Assembly (NCBI RefSeq): GCF_026914265.1
Contig: NC_069125.1
Span: forward strand, 67,321,479 to 67,385,478
DNA from: Mya arenaria
Lineage: Eukaryota; Mollusca; Bivalvia; Myida; Myidae
Direction: 5' to 3'
DNA: 64,000 nt
The position numbers and the translations under genes were made by a program. The notes below the pieces were generated by a model. It worked only from the letters and a program-made list of their open reading frames with translations, made no database searches and was not told the origin of the DNA. This document shows, piece by piece, positions 1 to 9,955 of this stretch. Numbering within the stretch: the stretch's first letter is position 1; every line of letters begins with the position of its first letter.

Positions 1-936
1 TTGCGACATCAAAGTAAACTCATTTAACGCGTTCCAAGGTCAACGAAATATGAGTTTCAATTTGAAAATAGACCCATGGGTAAAATCTTATGCTTAAGAC
101 CTACCGGAAAATGTCAGAGAAAACACTTCTCTAGTCGTTGATGACAATGTGTTTTTTATCAACGAAGTTTCAAGAAATTTGTAAATTACATTAAACACCA
201 GTCCATACTCCTCGCCATGAGGTGAGTCCGTTGTCCGTCCGTTCGGTTGCCATTAACAATTATCGTGGTTAGACCATATCCCCTACGTCAATGGATTTAT
301 TTATATATAAATGAGTCGAGGTACCGAATCCATGTTGAAATTGTATTGACACAAGGTAAAGGTCAAGGTCACAATAATTTGTCCTAGGCTTGAGCCTTGC
401 ATTTTGTATCCACCCAAATGTCCATTGGGTGTCAGTATTTACAGATCGTCGCATCGTTAACACATTAAGTCGGCGTGCAACACACGTGTCAAGGTCACAC
501 TTTTATGTGCAGGGTTAAGGCCTTGTATCCGTATCTGTCTCATAACCATTGAAGAACCCATGTTTGAGCCACGTAAGCTCAAAAGCAATATATATATGTA
601 TCAATTTAAAGATGTCGTTGAAACGTTGGTAATTATTTTTCCAATCAAGTCGAAGTACACTTTGTTGGAAGGTCAAGGTCAGATTACTATGTGCATTGTT
701 TAAGCCTTACTTAAGGTGTCTGCTCTATTCCTTGTATATCATATTGAAGGATATTGTTGCAACCTTTAAGAATCATAAATATTTTTTTATTGAATTGTTA
801 ATGAATTATCATGCATAACGAAATAATGGAAACCGCATACTAAATGCCATCAATAAAACATAAACAATCACCAGGGCTACAAATAACGCGTGAACAGTGC
901 TATAATTTAAACAAGAGTTTCCTAGTTTAGTTAGAA
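1..936. other. Spacer downstream of LHFPL-A, no gene seen
   Basis: No convincing coding region. The stretch carries several short direct repeats of the AAGGTCAAGGTCA type (near 355-372, 487-500 and 669-682). The first 50 bases resemble about 13745-13795, and 657-740 resembles about 28563-28640. These matches show that this is the left part of a duplicated unit that recurs twice further along. Confidence 0.6.
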
Positions 937-2478
937 TCACAATTTATATTCAAAAGAGTCAGTATCGAAGTTTTCATTTTGACTAAAATACGAGAGAACG
1001 GGACAAAACATCGACACTGCACAGCCAACTATTGCCAACACGTAAGTCCATCCAACTGCGCATGCACCAACATTGTATATATCCGCTTCTGATCCACAGT
1101 AATACCGGAAGTAGCGGGATTCAAACCCAAGTGGGTATACAACAAGGCCGGACGTCATCAGAAACACTGAAAATACAGATTTTGTATCTCATATTTTGGT
1201 TAAAGGGATATTTCGGTCTCTTTCAACTGGTGCCTTTAAGTTAAATGTTTTTATGTAATATGTGAATCTAGTTTTGACTACAAATTAAATGTTAATGTAT
1301 CAGCCTGACACACGCAGGCACGCAGGCACGCACGCACGCACGCACGCACACTTTCATGTTTTATATTATATATAATTCTAACTTAATTAATGTTTATCAT
1401 TACAATACATTTCAAATGCGTTACATTATTGTTGGATATTAGTTATACTTATTTGAAAAGCTCTCTGATATTATAATAAAACATTACTTTTTCGAGAAGT
1501 ATATTAACAATTGAATACACATATACCTTATACATTTGTTGTTTCAAGTTTTCGGACAGAAAATATTTAAAAAGAGTTATTTTGCATCACAAACTGAACA
1601 TATTTATAAAGGGTCCGGAAATACAAAGTCCCATTTATTTGCAGACAACAACCTTTACTTAATCAAACTACAAGATCCCCCGGTCTTATTCTGTTCTAAT
1701 CCATGCGCTGCCCCCAACCAAACCCTGTGTCTCCCGTGCTCGTCAATTTCCATGCACGTAATTTTCAGATTGGTATTGACTGGCAGCGGAAATTGAACAT
1801 GTCGCAGGAAATTAATACGGGCTCGGCCAAGAGCGCCGCTTTGAAAGAGATTTTGTCACTTGTCTACGAACGCCTGTTTTTAATGCCAGACCTAGATAAT
1901 AGGCATCAGTCCCTCGGTGAGGGGTATCCTTGTCTGACACAGACTATTAGTTTTATCTAGACTAAAAAACAATTGCAAATTAACTTACCGTTTCAAAAGA
2001 AACTTAACTTTAACCTTCCTTGAAATATAATTAAGGAATAAAGCACTTCACATTTCGCTTTTTTTGTTGTATACATACCGGAAGAGATCTGTAGGTATCT
2101 CGTGCTCAACACCAATGTCTTATCCATGCTCGAGCGTACACACATGGTCGCCATGGAGCAAAGGGCACCGAAGCACGTGAAGAGACATCCGCCGCCATAG
2201 AGCAGACACGCCGCCTGCCATGTGCTCGAGGGGATGTTACCGAACCCAAACTCCCCACCGTAAAAGCCACATAGCCGCGCCGCACCACCCACAGCCATGG
2301 CGTCCCGTCCACGCACGCAAAACGAGTACATACCGAACGTATTAGAGAGACCAGGTCGCACGATCCACTCGGGCTGCAGGAAGCAAAAGGAGCAGGTGAC
2401 GGACACGAGGATGGAGAGCAGGATCCAGATGTACTGCACGTAACTCATACCCACGACCCCACGATCGCCCGTAGAGCA
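937..2478 (-). CDS. LHFPL: LHFPL-like tetraspan membrane protein A (two exons)
   Basis: Predicted 199-residue four-pass membrane protein of the LHFPL family (claudin-like superfamily). Coding exon 1 runs 2448 to 2079 and exon 2 from 1166 to 937. The donor (G|GTATGT at 2078) and acceptor (TTTTCAG|TG at 1167) join in phase to give V124. Exon 1 has TM1 (about residues 7-27), the family's FLQPEWIV loop, the NIPSSTWQA segment and TM2 (80-103). Exon 2 has TM3 with the YPLGF motif and TM4 (about 161-180) after GWTYVLA. The ALCSMATMCVRSSM segment looks closest to vertebrate LHFPL2, from memory. A conserved acceptor at 2479-2480 implies that the ATG exon begins with about 30 bases of 5' UTR and that a non-coding upstream exon exists. 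Length is normal for the family. Copy C preserves the same structure and frame, which supports a functional gene. Confidence 0.85.
1306..1352. repeat. GCAC/GCAG tetranucleotide microsatellite
   Basis: Short run of CACG/CAGG tetramers in the LHFPL-A intron. It has no apparent coding role. Confidence 0.85.
1655..1933 (-). pseudogene. Coding-like block inside the LHFPL-A intron
   Basis: On the same strand as LHFPL-A and wholly inside its intron is a stretch that looks like a terminal exon. A plausible acceptor (GTGTCAG|AC at 1934-1935) is followed by an open frame ending in TAA at 1655-1657. The recognisable peptide reads RINFLRHVQFPLPVNTN, then ITCMEIDEHGRH, then VWLGAAHGLEQNKTGGSC and SLIK. 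The same peptide is kept in copy B (14577-14813), where about 75 residues are open, and partly in copy C. Relative to B, copy A carries a one-base insertion near 1845-1850 and so is frameshifted. I do not recognise the family. It could be a relic exon of another gene caught in the intron, an alternative terminal exon of the LHFPL gene, or a retrocopied fragment. Confidence 0.45.
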
Positions 2479-4966
2479 CTACACGGGACAAATCACATGT
2501 ATCTGTAAATGCGACAGTGGTTGCCTTCACTTAAATACCTGTACAATGATATAGATGTTTTTGAACATGGATTAAAATCTATTCTTTGAGAATCTAGAAA
2601 ACTTGTCACTTAAAAATCAGCGCTTCTACCTTTAACATTGACAGTAAGTACTTGCATCGTCTAATGACTATTCTTCACTAGTTCGGACATATTTGTCAGT
2701 TTCCTATCCTTTCGAGGAATATGGATCTCGTTTCCTCTTTCTAGGGGATGGTTTCGCTTGTAATCAAGTCTGTTGTTACACATTTTCCATGTCAGCAGAA
2801 TACAATCTAATAATCCTAATAGCACATTATATTTCACAACACGATTGCGAAGCAATATCTCTTCTATGGCTTCATATCAATTTCTCGATTCTATGATTTT
2901 GAATATTCTCATTTTATAGATGTTTCTTCAGAATGTTTCTGAAATAAAGTACATGAACAGGTTATCAAAAAAGATGTAATTTTTTTTAACTTGCACAATA
3001 ATTGAGCGGCTTCCAGAAATTAGTTCCTTGTTTCAAATGAATTTCCTTTCACTCGTATATATACAAAAAAAACACTAACATGATACTAGAAGTAGTGAAC
3101 GCATCCAGCACATACATGGATATAAATGTCCAATATTCTATACGATCTGCACAACTTGAAACAAAACTACAGTCTGTTAGAAATCCATGGAACATTTATA
3201 ATCTGCATTATGTTTTTTCAATCGATATGATTTTTGATAAGCAATACTGTTTCTGGGACAAAAGGAAACGGAGGAGTGCGCGTGGTTATAAACTAAATGC
3301 AAACAAATATCAAATCATTTTCACAGATGTCCAAGATCAATCTTGCCGCGATTTTCTAGATTCGTACCAGTGAATTTCTGCATCAGATAATGATATTTTA
3401 ACACTGTCCCATCTTATAGTTCGATCTCAATATCAGCAGTTGATCATGTTTTATACCTTCTCGGTATGTTTTGCAGACTGAACTATCGTTTATATGATCC
3501 AATCTTTATCCGGCGGCGTCCATCTGAGGACGTTACATAGAGACCGACCGCTGACATCCAGATGTGAGCTAACTCCTATACAACACGTATACAGACAAAT
3601 ATAATATAAGTCTGCACATAATTTGTATCAAAATTTCAACTTCAATGTCTATGTTATAAATATTTGTATACAACTGCTTTATAAATTTGCTCTCTCTTAT
3701 TTACGTTCTAAATACAATCCTCAGTATTTGGACAAATGTTTTCTCCAAAAAATCCGATAAGAACTAACTTAATCGTAACAAGCTCGTTGTTCCCAAATTC
3801 AGGAAGCATATCAACTATTGGCATTTTCTCGGACATTATTCCGCTGACCGGAGTGATTTGCCGATAACAGGCATGTCACAATTCATAATCATTTCTATAG
3901 ATCTTCTGCTTACGAGTCTCTGATAAAACATTGACGACGCTTCCCATCATGATGATTTTTATTTTACAATACAAAGCTAGGCCATTTCTTCAGCCGAAAA
4001 AGAAAACAAATATGTCATTTATATGTTCATGAATGGGTGTTTACTAAAGCTAAGATTAACCAATTCACCTAACTTTACAGTCAATCTAAGAGGTCGCAGA
4101 ATGGTCACGTATTAAATTAAAAATCCGTTTTTACAGAAACAAACACATTTCTTGTGGGCAAACTAACGGTGTTGGAGTTTACAATCCGGTACACCATGTT
4201 CATCACTGCTCCAAAGTATGCTTTATGCGAAGAAATTAGTCAGGCCGGGAATCTAACTTATATCCTGAATGGTCTTTTGGTTACAACTCGTGGCATTCGT
4301 TTCTTTTTTTTAACATAGTTTAACAAAATACTAGCAAGCTAGATGTAGGTATGTAACAGATTGATTGTAAGAATAACTACATGATTGTCGAAATTTTTAA
4401 GTATTTACAGTGTTTTTATTTAAAACATGTTGTATACGGTTTTAATTTTGTAAAGTCAATTTCTGAAACAGACGGATTAATATTTTCCTCCTAATCAACA
4501 ATTTTAGATACTTGATACAAGAAAAACGACTATTGTGGCAGAGGTAGGGTATCGGTTAATGCAACCGAATACTGTGTGCTTATAATATATGGATGCCTGT
4601 CTGAATCGACTCATTGGAGCGTTGGACACAATTGTCAGATACGGAAACATTATGGCTTTTATGTGCCAACAAATCAATTTTTTTCAAAGCGTTAGTAACG
4701 CTTTATATCACCAAACTCAATTTTCGAACGTAAATGTTAAAAATTGCGATCTGACATTTTGTCACCAGTCTTATATCAATTATTTCCAGATATTTACGCA
4801 TGATTGATTCCAATACTTTTTATGGTCAAAACCGCCAGTCTGTGAGTGTTCAGCTTCAACTGAGATATGTTTTGCTCTGTTTTGGATTGATATTCTTACA
4901 TCTGCTATATCAAGTATTTGTCTGTTTCGATCCGCTGGCACATGGACATCTCGCAAAGAGTATTGA

Positions 4967-5074
4967 CTAAACTGCATAGACGGCAGCCGGTGGAGCCCCG
5001 ACCAAAATCAGCAGTGTGGTCATAAACACAGCAGCCTTATTTACAAATTGTCGGCGCAGTGGTGTCATATCCAT
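4967..5074 (-). other. Leader-like mini-ORF conserved in the duplicated spacers
   Basis: A 35-codon frame starting at 5074 encodes a short peptide with a basic start (MDMTPLRRQ) and a hydrophobic core (VFMTTLLILVGAPPAA), which looks like a signal peptide, followed directly by a stop. The same start is visible in unit B (minus strand from about 18290) and more weakly in unit C (about 36378). Frames diverge after the core, so this could be the first exon of a lost or spliced secreted gene, or chance. No downstream exon was recognised. Confidence 0.25.
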
Positions 5075-7233
5075 GTTATCTTCCCAATTTGGCTTGATAA
5101 TCGATCAGTGACGATAAACGTCCCTCTTTGCTACCAGCCACACGGGGGGTTTGACGGGGTTAACGGCAATCCTGTAGCTATATAATTCACGGCAATTTGG
5201 CTCGAAAAAAACACTATTTTGACGTGATTGTGGGGGAACTAAAGTATATTTACCTCTTTGCCTATTTATCACATGGGGATTTGGCAGGGTCAAGCCACTT
5301 TATTGAAGCATATAGGCGAGGACCATTTTACACTTTAAATAATCCTGGATTTATTTTCTCCGCAAATGGGTTTTACTCTTTGTCATACTGCCATTCAAAG
5401 TTCTATAAGTGATCCGTCATAAGGAGGTTTCCAAGAAGTTATGCAATATATATTGGTCATAAATGATGATATTTGCCATTTCCCACAAACGGAAACACTT
5501 AAATATTTTTGTCGTTATTTAAACAGACCAGTCTAGAATGATATCGGGATGTTTGGTTACGAGAACAAATCTTAAATTAGCATCTATAGATGATTATCAT
5601 TGCTTCCATTGAACTGTCTGCAGATCGAAACCAAGCCCGCTTCGGCTACTCTTCTTTTAATTTGGATAGTTTTTTCTTTTCTTCTTTTACTTGCTTCCGA
5701 TTAACTTTTTCTGTTTCCAACGTATTTCCGAATTTCTATTTCATTATGAAAACTTTCGATGAACATTGGAGGACATAAACTTCTATTCATTTTAGAATCT
5801 CGCAACTGAAGTTTAAGATTTTTATAAGGCTTTTGAGTTCAGATTTATCAGCAATGTTGATTTTGAAATCATTTTCCAATTAGGACGTGTAGCATTTAAT
5901 TATAAGATTTTGTACACTTTCAAAAGGATGTAAAACCTCCTCGTACACTTTCCGGAATAGTAATTATTGTTAAAGATGCACTCTTACTCCCAAATAAGAT
6001 TTATTACAAATGATAATATTGTTTTAACAATCCTTAAGGATGAATAAATGTCGAATAAATGTCGAAAACAATGGTTCTTATGAAAGATACCGAATTTAAT
6101 TTGAAAGAAATGTGAATTAAACACTGTTAAATACACGGTACCAATCTTGTTTTCAGTAATTAATATTTTCTATAATTGCATTATTTAGAAAGACGTTGAA
6201 GGTTTATCACTCAAAATTTATGTTTGTTATACATGTGTATACATTCATTTTATATAAAAGTGTCACTTTAATATCATAAATTCGACAAATCCAAACATGT
6301 TGGGTGTTTTTGTACAACCACTTGAATATTACTTTTTACGCACGTTTCGTTTTGTAACGTGAACCCTAACGAAGACCACTTAATTCATACGTTCGATTTT
6401 TTCCGTTGTTTACCTCATTTCACGCGTAAAGGACAGCAGATGCTCCAGTTGACATTTAAAATGACTAGATAAAGGACGAACGCTCGTAACATGTGTTATA
6501 ACTTTGATTTACTCATAAATAAATAAAAAATCATTGCAAACAAATAGAATACTGTAATTCTTATAATATTACTGTTACTATTAATGTTCTTTTAATGATA
6601 ACGTTCCCTTTATCTATAATCTAGAATGACATAATACAATATTTACATTGCTGCAAGGTGGCTCTCTTTCTTGTTAGATAAGTACGAACATATTAGAAAA
6701 AGTTATGTTTTTAAAAATTCAATTATGGCCGAAAAGTTGGCGTCTGCTTCGTGCTCTTGTATTTATACTTTCCCGCGCCTTGGTACTTGGTGATGAGGAC
6801 ATGGCAATCATTTGCCCCCAAACCAACCAAAAACCCGGAAAATCCGAAATTGAAAATCTCACCCAACCAGGAGTAGTGCGGAAAATCTGTCGATTGTAGT
6901 CCTCCGCCACATCAAATGTAGTGCAACTTACGGAATCCGGGCGAAATTCCTATGCTACGTAATCCGTTCATAGCATTTACCGCTAAAGCATGTTTTACGA
7001 ATAGAGATTATTTCAAGTAAAAGAGGCCGCCCCAAAACAAACTTACTTCCGTGTTTCAATTAACAACGTGAAATTACTAAATGGACTAACATAATTAAGA
7101 GAACTATAACCATGAGCTATTGTATAGCCACGGAACCGGTGTATACGACACAACTTGAATTGCAGGTAGGGGTGAAAGTAATTTCCTTCTTTAGTCTATG
7201 GGATATTTACATTAGTAAATGGGATAGTGATCA

Positions 7234-7254
7234 ATATATATATATATATATATA
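7234..7254. repeat. (TA)n microsatellite
   Basis: A run of about ten TA units. Confidence 0.9.
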
Positions 7255-7424
7255 ATGGAACATTTCATAAACTGTGTAATATTCTCCATCCCATGGAAAC
7301 ATTTTAATCTACATGATCACAAGATGAAGTATAGTGTAATATTTGCAACCGTCGCCTGCAGTACTTTTGATTTTCAATACACTCATGCGAAATAATATTG
7401 CCTTATTTCATTTGGACAGAAAAT

Positions 7425-7486
<62 letters not shown>

Positions 7487-7620
7487 CACAACAGCAACAA
7501 CAACAACAACAAAACAACAACAACAAAAAAAACACTTACACCAACACCAAACAACAACAACAACAGCGGCAGCATCTGCAACAACACCAACACCACCACC
7601 AACAACAATAACAACAACAA
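7425..7620. repeat. (CAA)n microsatellite, impure
   Basis: About 195 bases dominated by CAA/ACA triplets with CAG and CCA interruptions. Open frames across it are pure poly-Asn or poly-Thr artefacts of the repeat. Confidence 0.95.
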
Positions 7621-8233
7621 GAAAAACAATGGTGATTTGTTCTGATCCTCAAAATGAAAACCAACTAATAAAGACGTCCATTATAATTCAGAGAACTTAT
7701 ATGTCTATTGCCGTTATTTGAAATGATTATTGAACAGGCGATTGAGGCCTTTCGCTTGTTTTGAACTTCAATAAAACAAAACTTATTTTGCCTGCTCAAC
7801 TCTATCGTTTTATTGTTTATGGACTGTTTTTGTCACAAAGAAAAAAACAATTGTTAAAATGTTGACTTGTAAAGATAATTAATTGATGAATATTAATTAG
7901 AGAGGTTTCAACATAATCAGTTTGAATGGCCGCCTCCTTCAAGATATTTAAAAAAAATACTTTTTAACCTAAAGCTGGAGAATATATCCGCTATTACTGA
8001 ATTAACATACCGTAGAAACGATATTTTGAAACATTCGGTTATGACTGTACATGCACAAATATCCAGAAACGTTTTAGAAGATATAACTTTTTTTTTTAAA
8101 TTACAAGAATTTAAGTACCAACTTAACTACATAGGTTCTTCCTCTAACAATTTGCCCTCCTGAACATAAAGAAATCCTATGCATGTATTGTTAGATTTGT
8201 TCGAGAACCAAAGACTAGCGTTTAAAGGCCATA

Positions 8234-9955
8234 TCACGTGTTGAATAGAGGCCATTCCCAAATTTGTTGTGGTCTTCTGTCGTCACACAGATTCAGCGTT
8301 ATGTGCTCTTTCTCGTCATAGTCAAGGCATTTTCCAGTGACATTGTGCATAATAACTCCGTTTGGTAAAAGAGTCCATTGGTTTTCCGGATTCCTCCACC
8401 AGTTTCTAGGATTCTGAGCAATAAACAATGTCCCAGCGTAGTCAGCCATTATCCAAGATGCTTTATTTTTCATGCGGCCGTCTTCTGAGACAAGGAAATA
8501 TTGGTTTCCCCCGGTTGTACAAGCATATAGTATCAGAGTTTGTGTTTTAGAATCCTGAAGATTCGCACAATCAATGCACTTGTTATTACTTTTGTTTACA
8601 ATGGGTCCATACCTCTGTGGGTTCTGTGGAAAATATACTTCATGTGAAATTTCTTTTATCTTGTTTACGAAATACTTATATTTCTTGCACTCATTTACTT
8701 CACGTATTTGTTTCCTAGCACTTACATCTCCATAATCAACTTCTGGCTCACCGCTCTTTAAATTGTCAAGCATAATTTTCTGGATTATTCCGTCCGTCCA
8801 AACCGAAGCAAACCGAAGTTTATTTTTGAACAAGTAGGTACTTCTTTTTTCTACCCCTTGCCATGGTGTTATTCTATACAAATGAGCAATTTTTGAGCAG
8901 GGAACCATTTCAACCCTGCCACCACATAACCAGGTCTTGACTGATATCTCAGTATTTTCCGAACCCCATACTTCCATTCCAGGGTCAAAGCCTCCTAGCT
9001 GAAGAAAGAAGTATTTTGTCATCGCCATCATCATGCCCGGAACCGTACAGTATTCGATAGGAGCAACACTTCCATTGCGTTTCAAAATAAACTCGTCGGA
9101 ATAGAAAGTCCATTGGTCATTTGCAGATATTTGTTCAAAACACATGAACTGTGTATTCCATTCTCCAATCACATATTCGAACGTATCCATATCGATCACT
9201 CCAACATGAGATGTAAGCAAGGCTGTTGGTTCCTCGACAAGTCTATGCAGAATAGGCTCCAACCAGCCGATGTTGAACTCGATGTGACTATCAAGGACAA
9301 TGAAATGCCCTGACCTTGCCCGCTCGATTCCTTGCTGCCTGGCCATCATCAAACCACGAGATTTCTCGTTCCGAATTAAAATCGCCTTATCCATGTTCCT
9401 CACATGAATTTGTACTCCCAGGATAGTGCGTCTATCAACAGTTCCGTCATCAACAAGAATGACTTCCTGGAGAAGTTCTTTGGGACATGTGTCGAATACT
9501 CCATACACGGTCCTCATTAATGTACTTAGTGGTTCATCCCGGAATATGATGATAATGCTGACAGTTGGGAGATTGTCTGGATATACAATCATTTTGCACG
9601 TTTGAGGCCTTCTGTCTGCTAGTGTACGACGGAACCCAATCAGATCACTTACAAATATGTTCATACCGTATTTCAGTGATTCGTTCCTCCTCTTTATGTA
9701 TTCCGTGCCTTCCGTAAGATTTCCGACCACAACCTTCGCACCCATTGCCCCTAGACCTTTGTCTATTCGAATCGTGTGATGTTGTGTTTCAGATTGATAC
9801 CCATATGTATTGTTTGGAGCTATTCTAGTTGGTATGTGTAAACTTTCCTTTATGAATCGAGAATTCCGAGCATGTGGTGTAAGTAATCCCACAAACATTA
9901 TATTAACAAATGCATAAACCAGTAACAAAATAACAAATACTGTTATAAGCATCAT
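8234..9955 (-). CDS. GALNT: Polypeptide N-acetylgalactosaminyltransferase-like protein A (intronless)
   Basis: Predicted 573-residue Golgi type II membrane enzyme of the GT27 family, which transfers GalNAc from UDP-GalNAc to Ser/Thr. The start chosen is the first ATG of a pair just before the membrane segment (MMLITVFVILLLVYAFVN). The frame stays open upstream to 10135, but only with a TTG start, and the aligned region of copy B is untranslated. Order: TM anchor, short stem, GT-A domain with FRDEPLSTL, VDDGT, the metal-binding LDSH motif, VWGSEN and the IAHLYR histidine, then a C-terminal ricin-type lectin domain with KCIDC, KCLDY and QQIWEW. Length is normal for the family. The whole protein is one exon, unlike the multi-exon GALNT genes of vertebrates. 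Odd points are DSH for the usual DAH, and PGMMMAM where AGGLF is usual. Copy B is very similar. Confidence 0.88.
   Translation of the reverse strand: MMLITVFVILLLVYAFVNIMFVGLLTPHARNSRFIKESLHIPTRIAPNNTYGYQSETQHHTIRIDKGLGAMGAKVVVGNLTEGTEYIKRRNESLKYGMNIFVSDLIGFRRTLADRRPQTCKMIVYPDNLPTVSIIIIFRDEPLSTLMRTVYGVFDTCPKELLQEVILVDDGTVDRRTILGVQIHVRNMDKAILIRNEKSRGLMMARQQGIERARSGHFIVLDSHIEFNIGWLEPILHRLVEEPTALLTSHVGVIDMDTFEYVIGEWNTQFMCFEQISANDQWTFYSDEFILKRNGSVAPIEYCTVPGMMMAMTKYFFLQLGGFDPGMEVWGSENTEISVKTWLCGGRVEMVPCSKIAHLYRITPWQGVEKRSTYLFKNKLRFASVWTDGIIQKIMLDNLKSGEPEVDYGDVSARKQIREVNECKKYKYFVNKIKEISHEVYFPQNPQRYGPIVNKSNNKCIDCANLQDSKTQTLILYACTTGGNQYFLVSEDGRMKNKASWIMADYAGTLFIAQNPRNWWRNPENQWTLLPNGVIMHNVTGKCLDYDEKEHITLNLCDDRRPQQIWEWPLFNT

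Larger units (their letters stand above)
2479..8233. other. Long duplicated spacer of unit A
   Basis: No confident gene between LHFPL-A and GALNT-A. About 2650-6300 is recognisably repeated in unit B (15290-19290) and in unit C (30450-32700 plus 35780-36850). Clear anchors are 3779-3955 (matching 16848-17012 and 32360-32530), 4590-4677 (matching 17691-17780 and 35909-35960) and 4928-5080 (matching 18108-18290 and 36180-36380). Small indels break all long frames, as expected of non-coding DNA. From 6300 to 8233 I see only low-complexity tracts and AT-rich sequence. Confidence 0.6.

Noticed and set aside
355-682. AAGGTCAAGGTCA repeats as nuclear-receptor response elements
   Set aside because: The words occur in repeat-like DNA far from any gene start and recur with the duplicated unit. 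More likely part of a dispersed repeat.
7343-7721. Open frames of about 100 codons rich in Asn or Thr/Gln
   Set aside because: They are translations of the CAA microsatellite. No flanking domain and no paralogue.
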